Below, piece by piece: positions 44,063-53,334 of a stretch of DNA of 64,000 nt. Below the pieces are notes generated by a model. That model saw only the letters and a list, made by a program, of their open reading frames with translations, did no database searches and had not been told where the DNA came from. The position numbers and the translations under genes are program-made. The stretch lies in contig CM051456.1 in assembly GCA_028274465.1 (NCBI GenBank), forward strand, positions 81,764,753-81,828,752, read 5' to 3'. The DNA is from Plantago ovata (Eukaryota; Streptophyta; Magnoliopsida; Lamiales; Plantaginaceae). The first letter of the stretch is position 1; each line of letters starts with the position of its first letter.

Positions 44063-45349
44063 TGATGAATGTGTATTTTACACTTTCATTTGAGTCTTTT
44101 TCACCTATTTTAGCTATCCTCTATGTTAATTTAGCTATATTTTAGTGCATTTTATTAGAATAGTGTCACGTTTTCCTTTAGATTTTATTTTACAGGTTTT
44201 GGTTGAAAAACGAGGATTTCCGGGCAATTATATTGAAGTTGATAAGGAATTGGTGTTCCAGAAGCCTATTTGGAGTATCTGAAGGTTTCCGGACAGGATT
44301 TGGAGTCTAGGGGTCGAATCTGGAGGTTAGAAGGCCACTAGAAGTCAGAAATCGAGTCCGAAAAGGGGAAGAAATCCAAAAACGCGTCGAAAACGCGGAA
44401 TTCCGCAAAATTTACTCCCGGGCGAATCGCCCCACACCAGGCGAATCGCCCGGTGTGTGGGGCCCTTCGCCCCCCACTATTTTGAAGCCTATATATAGTT
44501 GCTCAGTTTTTCTCCGAAATTCATACTTTTCCAGACCTATTCTCTCACCTTTCTCTGTAGTTTTAGGTAGGAACTTCCCAGAGCCTGTTCTGGGGGTTCG
44601 TAGCTTAGGAGGTAATTTTTCATAGCAGTTTGGAGCTTGTAAGATCGTGATTATTCGGAGACTGACAACCTTCGGTAACATTGTATCTTACAGTTTTCTA
44701 CTTATTTTTATATATCTTTCAACCTGTTTTCTTCTATGATTTTTGTTGATTGCATGACAACTATGAGTAGCTAAACTTATCGTTGGTGGTAGTATGTGAA
44801 TTCTTAGCGAAGGGTAGATAATCATGCTAATGGCTATAACGCGCATTATACTCTGTGTTATTGCTTTATTTCGTTGATCAGGCTCAGCCTAAATCCTCGT
44901 ATGTTGATTAATTATTATGCACAATTGGACCCTCGTCGACATATGCATATCTTTATCTTCGTAGTGTTGAATAATTACGGAACACAATTGGACAATAGCG
45001 CTTGACTTGTCAGTATCTTTATCTTCGTAGTGCTTAATAATTACAACAGGACAATCGATTGATCAAAGATCTCCATGCAAGACCGAGGAATTTACGCATT
45101 ATTATCAACCCGTTATGCTTTGAAGGATCATACTATCACCAATCTCCATTATCTGTTAGAAAACCTTTGCTTTACCGTCTGCTGTTTTTATATTCTTTAG
45201 TTAAATAGATAAAGCTAGTTATACTCCTTAGAGAACGACACTCGAGGTCATTCTACTGCTACACTACGATTTTCGTTGTAGTTGTGAATTGCCTTTGGAT
45301 AAATAACAAATTTTTTGATTAATTGAGTCTGACAAACTTGGTTAAATCA
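44063..45349 (+). repeat. 5' LTR of element E (1287 bp)
   Basis: Starts TGATGAATG; the end is ...GTTAAATCA, changed from TTCATCA. TATA box at 44490-44497. Long stretches agree with the LTRs of element C. Confidence 0.85.
44417..44473. promoter_or_regulatory. palindrome cluster, LTR of element E
   Basis: Centres 44426 (GCG-AAT-CGC), 44445 (same) and 44466 (decayed GCC-CTT-CGC), spacing 19 and 21. TATA box follows within 25 bp. Confidence 0.75.
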
Positions 45350-45352
45350 AAT

Positions 45353-45370
45353 TGGCGCCGTTGCCGGGGA
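45353..45370 (+). other. primer binding site, tRNA-Asp, element E
   Basis: Same 18-mer as in elements A and C, three bases after the LTR. Confidence 0.9.
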
Positions 45371-45493
45371 CTATACTCCTTTTTTCTGTTTAATTTGTTT
45401 ATATTTTCAGCATTCAATTCCTAATTCTAGTAGTTTTAGTTTTCCTTTTAATCTCTCTCTGATACTGCTTTCCTAGTCTGTTACAGATAGTGT

Positions 45494-47643
45494 ATGCCAC
45501 ATACACGATCTAGGGGAACACCGCTTGCTGATTCAATTGCTGAGATCGACAGAGTCTATTACCAAAGAAGGCGACTACTTCAAAGGCGTGCACTAGAGGA
45601 AATAGAGGATACTGATTTCTCTGAATCTCTACATAGTCTTTTCAAGGAAACCGACGGAATGGCAGAAGCTAGACCACTGAAAGCATGGGTTCAACCCACC
45701 AAGGATCGTATGAGGGGACCGGCGATTGTTCTTTCGTCTGGAACTCGAGATCTGGAAATCAAGAACCACGCATTCCAACAACTTCTGAGGTTCTATGGCT
45801 TATCAAGGGAAGATGTGATGGGGTACTTGCACGATATCGATGATTTCGTCAACCAACTCCCATGACCCGGAGCTGAAATAACAACGGATGAGTTGAGGAT
45901 GAAGGTTTTTGCTATGGGACTTGGCGACAGAGCCAAGTCATGGTTGAGTTCTCTACCAGCAGGCTCGCTGGACACTTGGGAGAAGGTTTTTTCAGCTTTC
46001 ATGGAGAAATACTTCCCTCACACCTTGACTACCGCGCTAAAGGCGCAAATCACTGGATTCAAGCAGGACTATGATGAGACCATCTACACCGCGTTTGAGA
46101 GATTCCAAGATCTCACGAACAAGTGCCCTCACCATGGTTTTGAGCTTTCTGACCTAGTCCAACACTTCTACAATGGACTAACCTTCGAGAACCAACAAGT
46201 GGTGGATTTCCAATGTCGAGGCAGTATTTGGGAGGAAACCGCAGAAGCCGTCTGCGTAGTTTTCGAAAGGCTTTCTAAGGGTTCGCAATTCAAGGACCCA
46301 AGAGCGATGGTTAGGAGACATGGACCTGAAGCTCCACCGACTCAAGAAGCCCCTATGTATAGGGGGAATGGGGATCAATTCGAGTGCTTTACCAACGAAT
46401 TGAAGCAATTCCTCAAGAGCGCCACTAGAACAAGTGTTTCGAACGAAGTATGCCGAATATGCAAGAACTATGGGCATGGGGCTCATATGTGTAGATCCGA
46501 GCTTGCGTATGATGATGGCAACTGGGCTCGAGGAGGCGAAGATGAAGCCTTTGCTACGGAGTTTGGTACTCAAGAAGCTAGCTACGGACAAGACGGTAGG
46601 AATCCTCGAGGTGGATTTTGGAGAAAAGGATTCCGAAACAATCAAGGATATGCACCGGCTAGCCAAACTTATGGCCCTAACCAAGACCGTAGTAGGCTTA
46701 ACTATGGTAATGACCACTGCGAAAACCCCGCTCCGAAAGATCCACCGAAGTCGAAGTCGGCTCAACTGATGGAGAACTTGCAAAAGATGGTTGATCACAC
46801 CCAAAGTTTTCTCAAACGTTATGAAGAAGATTCTGAGAAGACTAGGGCAAGGCTTGATAGGTTGGAAGAGAGCACTAGGCTTGCCCATCAAAAGATGCAA
46901 GAGTTGATCGACCGAGGAGCAAGTAGGGAACAAGGCAAACTGCCTAGCAACACTGAGAAGTCGAATTCCATTACATTGGCTGGTGATCTACGTGACGAAA
47001 TCAACATCAAGAAGGTTGCTAAGTGCGAGTGTTGCAAGAAACAAGAACTTCCACAGGCTAAGGAAGAAGAGAAGGACCTTGGTTCTGACGGAAGTGATGA
47101 GGAGCAAGAGGATCCCGAGCCACTCCCTAAAAGTTCGATATTAAGGTCGGGATTGGTGAGCTTGAAGATGTCCGTGCCACACTAGACACGGGATCCTACT
47201 CTAACATACTCCCTTTGAATGTGTTTGAAAAGAATAGCCTTGGAAAACTATCTGAGCATAGGGCTATTGTACAACTGGCGGATGGATCCTTTATGAGACC
47301 CGAAGGCGTTGTGAAAAATGTGTTGGTCAAGATTGGTGAAGCTTCTGTATACACCAATTTTGTAGTTATGCCAGCGTCTGCACCTGGGACGGGGGATGTC
47401 ATACTGTTAGGGCGAACGTTCTTGACTAGGCTATGCTCCGTGATGGACATCTACCAAAGAACTTGCACTATTGAAGTGGATGGCAAGCAACACGTGTTGC
47501 AAGCCATATCTGATCCACCTGATAATTCTTACACAACTCACTACTGTGGTCTTGCAGCCTATGTTCTTTCTTATTCACAGGTTTGTGGCATGAAGAGGAG
47601 ATCAATGAAGGGGAAGTCTAGTACCCGCAGAAAGAAGAGCTAG
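45494..47643 (+). pseudogene. gag-protease of element E
   Basis: Start ATG 45494 (MPHTRSRGTPLADS). A TGA at 45863 replaces an Arg codon (CGA) that G2 keeps in the GRPGA motif; the frame then continues to 47185 with the capsid core (FMEKYFPHTLTTALKAQI, CPHHGFELSDL) and a CCHC knuckle (CRICKNYGHGAHMC). A one-base frameshift near 47135 shifts into the protease (LDTGS at about 47190, VILLGRTF). The stop at 47641 ends the polyprotein after the protease. Homologous to G2 along its whole length. Confidence 0.85.
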
Positions 47644-47685
47644 GCACAGACAGGAGTCGGGTCAAGACTTTAAACAATGGCGCTA

Positions 47686-47702
47686 TCCGGGAGGCAACCC
47701 GG
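47686..47702 (+). other. stem-loop after protease stop, element E
   Basis: CCGGGAGGCAACCCGG: 5-bp GC stem and 6-nt loop, 45 bp past the stop codon. Shared with G2, whose sequence nearby is otherwise much diverged. Confidence 0.55.
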
Positions 47703-47899
47703 AGTTTTTATCGCTTTCTTTACCGCTTTATTGCATGCATTCATTCTTGAACAATTTGCTTCTCATATGTGAATTTGTTCATGTCTGTGTCGTATATGCT
47801 TATGTTTGAGTGAGATTTTCGAGTGGTTTTATGAGAAAATTGGTTTCGGGGATTAAAAACTGCATTTTTTGTCGAAATGACCGTCTCCCCGCATCGGGG

Positions 47900-47962
47900 A
47901 GCGGGGGGCGAATCGCCCGTGTGGGGCAACTCGCCCGACACCGGGGGCGACTCGCCCCACGG
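47900..47962. promoter_or_regulatory. internal palindrome cluster of element E
   Basis: Centres 47912 (GCG-AAT-CGC), 47930 (decayed) and 47951 (GCG-ACT-CGC), the same dyads as in the LTR. Followed by a C/T-rich leader (47985-48055) and the candidate intron, mirroring the arrangement in G2. Confidence 0.7.
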
Positions 47963-48191
47963 TACCAGTAGTTAAAAAACACGAGGTTCTCCCCTTTCTC
48001 CTCATTTCTTCATATCTTCATCATTCCTCCTCCCCAAAAACCGAAACTTGCGAAAATTACTTCAAAACCTCATAACTTCTTCATTTCTTCACAAAATTTA
48101 GTAATCTTTAGCTTCAATCAAAGCCCATTACATGATCTATCTTTTCATCCGAACAGATTTCTCCCTAGTGCATTAGTTTTTCGGATCTGAG

Positions 48192-48729
48192 GTATCTTCT
48201 TATGAACCCTAATTTTCAAATTTGGGTGTTTCTAATTTGAGCCTCAATTATGCTTATATGATGCATGGGTAGGTTGTTTGTGTGATTAGAAGCATTATTT
48301 ACTATCAATTGCATGCCCAATTATGCTTGAATTGTTGATTTGGGAATTTGCTACTAGATGATATATCTTGTTATGCAATTTATCTTTGTCTTTGATTTCT
48401 TGAATATGATTGTGTTTATTGATGTAATGATGATGGATTTGTTGATAGAATGCTTAATTGTTGAGTATGAGGATTTATGATGTTAAAATTTTTCGCTACT
48501 ATGGTATGAATTGAGTCTTGTTATCTAGGTTATTGGTTGTCTAGCAAGAGGATAATGTGATGTATTGCATGTAGTAGTTACATTGGTATGTTGCATATTG
48601 AAGAAGCTAGGCTAGACATATAAGGTTTGGGGAGATCGATTGTTGATTTTATCACTTGTGTGTTTCGTTCTTACACTAATATGCATGAGTCAGTTTTGTG
48701 TCATACGAGGTACTAACTGTTGTTTGTAG
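48192..48729 (+). other. candidate leader intron, element E
   Basis: GTATCTTCTTATGAACCC... to ...TGTTTGTAG, 538 bp, AT-rich, ending 5 bp before an ATG at 48735. The start matches the start of the G2 intron. Confidence 0.6.
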
Positions 48730-48734
48730 GAACC

Positions 48735-49592
48735 ATGCCAAGGGAAAGGAGCATTCCGTATGATTACTATGAAGTATTGGGGGGGATCATTACAACCATG
48801 TCAAGGAGAGTGACCTCGTTAGATGTGCGTTCAGCCACGGGATCTTGCAACAACGTCGCGGATTATCCAAGAGGAGGAGCTAGAGTACACCTGGAGTAAG
48901 GACTCCTATGCCTATTCATGCACCACCGAAGGGACAGAAACCATTATTACGTCAGCAATCCATCACAAGGACTGCAAAGTTCGAGTGAACTGGAAGGCAC
49001 CGGGACAATCTTGCCGCGACGGATTCAATCTTGAGTTCGCAGTTGCTAGAAGGTTCCGAAGCGCTAGCTTGGTTCCAAAACATAATGACATGGGTGCCCA
49101 GCCCCTCGTTGGGGTGCCCCTTGACTGCCTCTAAAGGGAGCATCATATAGACATCGGTCGGATCAACCGTAGAGAATGTGGTCGACATTGGAAAAATGGT
49201 AGAAGACTTCTGAGTATCCGAGCAGCTTACTGTAACCTCCTCGGGGTGAAACGTTGGGGGGAGGTCCTGATACCACTGCTCTTTCCCCTTCAACAGTTCA
49301 CAACCTATTGGAGGGCTACAGGATGGAGGTTCCATAACAGCGGCGGCTAATCTTGAGGATTCTACGACACTGCAACTCTACTGGTGAGGATGTGCGTGAC
49401 AGTAGTGACAATGAAGGCCATACGGGCAATGATGATACTAATGGAGGAGTTGTTCCTATCCGGCCTATAATTGAAACTACCACGCTACCAGAAGACCTGA
49501 TGACACCCTATAAAGCTCCCAGAGCAGTCCCAATAACTCACAAACAGCATACTCAGCCGACCGAGGCCAAACCATGGGGTAACATCTAGTAT
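48735..49592 (+). pseudogene. ORF3 remnant of element E
   Basis: Begins MPRERSIPYDYYEVLGG at 48735 and is soon out of frame. The last part (49353-49592) is open and acidic (SSDNEGHTGNDD) and ends in PTEAKPWGNI, which element A also keeps. Acidic tails close the ORF3 relic at 60821 as well. The middle (about 48820-49340) does not resemble the G2 ORF3; it has open frames on both strands and may be a replaced or captured segment. Broken and probably not translated as one protein. Confidence 0.5.
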
Positions 49593-51062
49593 CACATCTT
49601 ATTTCCTCATTTTCTTACTGCTAGGGACTAGCGTTAAATTCATGAGGGGGGATGGGATTTAAGTGATCTAGTGTTGTTAGTTTGGAGCTTGGTATTGGTA
49701 GGATGAGTATAGTACCTCGCATGTTTTATCCGTCTGCATTTGCATTTGCACGTTTACTGCTTTCTTAGTTTTTTAGGTTGCATTCACTACATTCATCCTA
49801 GGATAGTCTTGCATGTTTTATATGGAGTTTATTGCCGAATTTTTTGAACTTTTTTATTGGGTAGATCAACTAACTATGCCATTAATCGTATGCTTCATCT
49901 CTATGAATTTGTTTGAGGTTTTTCTCGCTTGGCTTGTCACATTTATGTATTGCACTTAGTTAAGCTTGGTAGTCTCGACATCACTTAGTGGTGTTTTCTC
50001 TACTGCGGTTCACGAAGGCCTTTATAATAGGATGATGCATGTTAGGGTCTTATGGTTGTTTTCCCGAGTAATTATGTACCTAAGAGGCAACAAGTCTTCA
50101 CCATGCTTTGAGATTGCTAAATGCCTAGGAAGGAGGTAGTGTGAGGTTGTGTGATCCTTTGTTTATAACCTATTCTTCCGAATAGGTTTGGGGAGGGGGT
50201 TACACCATCATTAGACTTGTTTTTCTTTTTCATTTCCGTATCGTGAGTTTATTTTTCCTTTTCCGTAAATTTTGTACTCCAACCTATTCTTTCGAATAGG
50301 TTTGGGGAAGTCGTGTGAGTCATTTTCTCTTTTTGTTATGCTACTGCTGGCAAAAAAAAATCGAAAAAAAAGAAAGAAAAATCCAGGAAAAAAGAAAAAA
50401 AAAAAGAAAAGAAAAAAAAGAGAAAGAAAAAAAAAAAAAAAAAGAAAAGACCCCAAAAAGCAAAGAAGGGTCCAAAAAAGAAAGCCAAATAGCAGTTTAG
50501 CAAAGTGTTGTGTCTCATTTTCCAATTCTTGTAATGTTCGTAATCGTGTTGTAATTTCTATTTTTTGTCTTTTGTTTGAGTGTCATCTGTTCTAGACCAC
50601 CCTCGTCCTGCCATTCAGGAAGTGGTGAATAGCTTAAGACTTTACTTGAGAGATGGGTAGAATAGGGGAGTGTTATCTTTTATAGGGAACCCTCCTTCGT
50701 TTGATGAGAGCCAGTACTGGTTCGACCTCTTGAGGGAAAGTCTTAACTTGGTGAACAGCAGTAAGTCCTCAGTTTCATAGGCACGGGACAACCATTCGTA
50801 TCTTAGCATGCTTCATTACGTCGTCACTGACTAGGTCCAGGTAGAGAATGTTACGAGAGACTATCTTGTCTTGACATAAGTGCTTATGGATGTGTATAAG
50901 TCAATCGAGGTATTCTTCAACCTATATTCATGTTTGATTTTATGTTTTTTTTTCATATGTTTTTGATAGATTCAGTAGATTAGTTCATTTATTTGGCATG
51001 AGACTCCATTTATGTGTTGCATTGTTTTTGCATTAGAGTCTAGCTTAGTTGCTTGAGGACAA
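49593..51062 (+). other. 3' UTR of element E
   Basis: Nearly the same as the 3' UTR of element C, with hairpins at 50167-50188 and 50281-50302, an A-rich tract (50350-50480) and the GACCACCCTC segment. It ends 20-25 bp before the expected PPT, where the gap starts. Confidence 0.8.
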
Positions 51063-51162
51063 NNNNNNNNNNNNNNNNNNNNNNNNNNNNNNNNNNNNNN
51101 NNNNNNNNNNNNNNNNNNNNNNNNNNNNNNNNNNNNNNNNNNNNNNNNNNNNNNNNNNNNNN
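51063..51162. other. assembly gap (100 N)
   Basis: Exactly 100 N, the usual placeholder for a gap of unknown size. On the left the 3' UTR of element E lacks its PPT and LTR; on the right copia copy 3 lacks the end of ORF3 and its 3' LTR. The true gap is therefore likely several kilobases. Confidence 0.95.
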
Positions 51163-52431
51163 CCAGTGTCTTCTTTCTTTGTGTTACTTGTCCGTTCCTC
51201 TTAGGTACGGGATTTGCTGATGAACGCGCAGTCTGAGTGTCATCATCAGCTTTCCTCTTTTTCTTTTAGATTTCTTAGTTTCTTCCCAGAGTCGTCAGTT
51301 TTTTCTTTTCATTTTCAGCAACGCTGTTGTACACGTACCTTGTTGATTTCTACAGCAGTTTCATTTTGTTACCACCACCAACAGCAGTTTTCATTCTAAG
51401 TTGCTGAGTGGTAACATCTGCAGCTGTTTTATACCTTTCTTGCTGGCTTGTGCTGACAACATTTGCAGTTGTTGTCTTCTTGGTTTTTCAGCAGTCTTAG
51501 GTACATTCTCTTGTAGTAAAATCTCGCTTGCACAAGAGATCTTCCACATTGCATACAAATCCTGGATTGGCAATGGGTATTCTTATTCCATACATAACTG
51601 GAAAGGAAGGTGAGACCTTGTTGTCTTCTACCTTTACCTTGAACTTAGTAACACAATCAACAAGCCTGTTGAAAATGTACTTAGCCCAGTTAAGTTCCGT
51701 TTTATTTTCATGGATATGCATCAGCAGCGGCCATCTTCTCAGGCCTACTTGGTCAATTCCTCCAACTTGGGAGTCAAGAACTTTAATCAGTAGCAGAGCT
51801 ACTAGACCAAGTGAATGGCAGAGATGCTTTCTCTTAACGTGCTTTGTCCAAGTCACGGGAGCAATCTCGCTTTCTTCATTTTCTCATTTCTGACGTCACT
51901 GTAGAAAGCTTCAATTTCTTCGTCAGTGGCAGTGACGTCATCTTCAGTTCCAGTGGTTGGAATCTGAAAGATTTCCGCTAAATCAGTCCATTTCAGGACG
52001 ATTTGCGTGTTCTGAACTGTAGTAAAGATCACTTTTTCAGTGACTCCTTTACTATCAGTAAGGGACTGGATTTCTGCATTGTTGTAGAATTCCATTGTAT
52101 CAATCATGCTCACTTGCTTAGTGCGAGCAGAGATAAAGTTCATGAGGCCTTGCTGCTTGATAAACTCAAGCGCCTCTTCATTTTCGTCATCGAGTTCTTG
52201 TTCATAAAAGTACCTAATGTACTTCTCTTTTGCAAACCTCCCCATTGCATCAACATCTCACACTTTGCAGTGTCAAGATATGACGGAGGCATAGGTTTTC
52301 CATATTCTATCGTTTTTCAACACAACTTTCGTTGTGTTTGTTGCCGGAGAAGTCACCGGAGCAGTGCGTGTTTCAGCACTGTCAACCTTAGATGACTTTG
52401 AGGACTTAGAAGACTGTCTCTTGGGAGCCAT
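51163..52431 (-). pseudogene. copia ORF3, copy 3
   Basis: ATG at 52431 (MAPKRQ-type start). The central block is the best preserved of the three (FAKEKYIRYFYEQELDDENEEALEFIKQQGL, EAFYSDVRNE, HSLGLVALLLIKVLDSQ). Frameshifts at about 52240 and 51870 and many small changes near 51200-51500. Basic Lys-rich motifs appear toward the gap. Function unknown. Confidence 0.65.
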
Positions 52432-52566
52432 TTCTTTTTATAGAGAAGAAAATGTGTACGAAAAGAGATAGTTTGCTTTTTGACCGGAGGTACAGTAGAT
52501 TCAGGCTAAAATTTGCAGAGAAAGGAAATGTGAGTTAAAGAATTTTGTCATTTCTCTAACTCCTTC

Positions 52567-52576
52567 TTTATATAGT
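52567..52576 (-). promoter_or_regulatory. TATA box upstream of copia ORF3, copy 3
   Basis: ACTATATAAA on the minus strand, 145 bp upstream of the ATG; third instance of the conserved position. Confidence 0.5.
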
Positions 52577-52961
52577 GTCTCTGGTGTGTGAGAAACTCAA
52601 TCGATTTGAGCTCTCAGCAAGGGTAAAACAGAGAAACATAGGCGTTAGTGGAGCCTTTGCATTAATGCGTAGTGGCCCACTAACTTGAAACCGTCAGAGC
52701 ACTCTCTCTCTTTGTTTTGTTAACCGTTAGATTAGTAACTCCTTTTAATCAATGGCCACGATTGAATTTCATGTCATGATTATTACGAGTTTATCTGTGC
52801 CCGATTAACGTCACAAATTGATTTTACCGAGTTTTAAGGGATTAGATTGCTTGCTGAAATAGACAAGAATCTTTTCAGCGAGTTTGAATTATCATCTAGA
52901 TACTTGCTGAAAGTTCCCCCTTACTTAGATATCTCATATTTTCTAAGTTTAAAAGATATTT

Positions 52962-53316
52962 CTGATTTCCCGTATCAGTAAATTCTTTTGTACTTGAGAT
53001 ATCCTTTGGTAAAATCTGAGAAATGAGTTTTGCTCTTTTTCTGAGTTCCCGTCTCAGAATATTCCCTTGATACTTGAATACCTGTTTCAGTATCTTTGAT
53101 TGTCTGAATGCCTGTTTCAGCAATCCTTAAGGTTTTCTCTTACTGAGTGCTGTCTCAGCAAGTGATCAAGTTTCCTAACAAATACCTATTTTGAAGGAAT
53201 TACTTGCTGAATGCCTGTTTCAGCAATCCTTAAGTGACTTATCATTTCTTAGGAGAAATTAGTAGATGTAGCTTTTAAGTAAGAATACTTTGGCTTGCTG
53301 AATACCTGTTTCAGCA
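52962..53316. repeat. hairpin array between pol and ORF3, copia copy 3
   Basis: Seven dyads in the same order as copy 2: CTGATTTCCCGTATCAG (52962-52978), CTGAGTTCCCGTCTCAG (53041-53057), GATACT/AGTATC (53069-53094), CTGAATGCCTGTTTCAG (53104-53120), CTGAGTGCTGTCTCAG (53143-53158), TTGCTGAA/TTCAGCAA (53204-53226) and 53295-53316. The first one restores pairing by a change on both arms relative to copy 2. Confidence 0.7.
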
Positions 53317-53334
53317 TTCTGCCAAATGTATTCT

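Larger units (their letters stand above)
44063..51062 (+). mobile_element. Athila-like element E, gag-protease, no pol
   Basis: LTR (44063-45349), PBS, gag-protease (45494-47643), internal palindrome cluster, candidate leader intron, ORF3 remnant, 3' UTR to the assembly gap. The LTR and the 3' UTR closely match element C, while gag matches G2. No RT, RNase H or integrase. PPT and 3' LTR would lie in the gap. Confidence 0.82.

Noticed and set aside
48952..49335. Host gene exon on the minus strand
   Set aside because: No splice sites, no recognisable domain, and the opposite strand is also open. Left as an unexplained segment.
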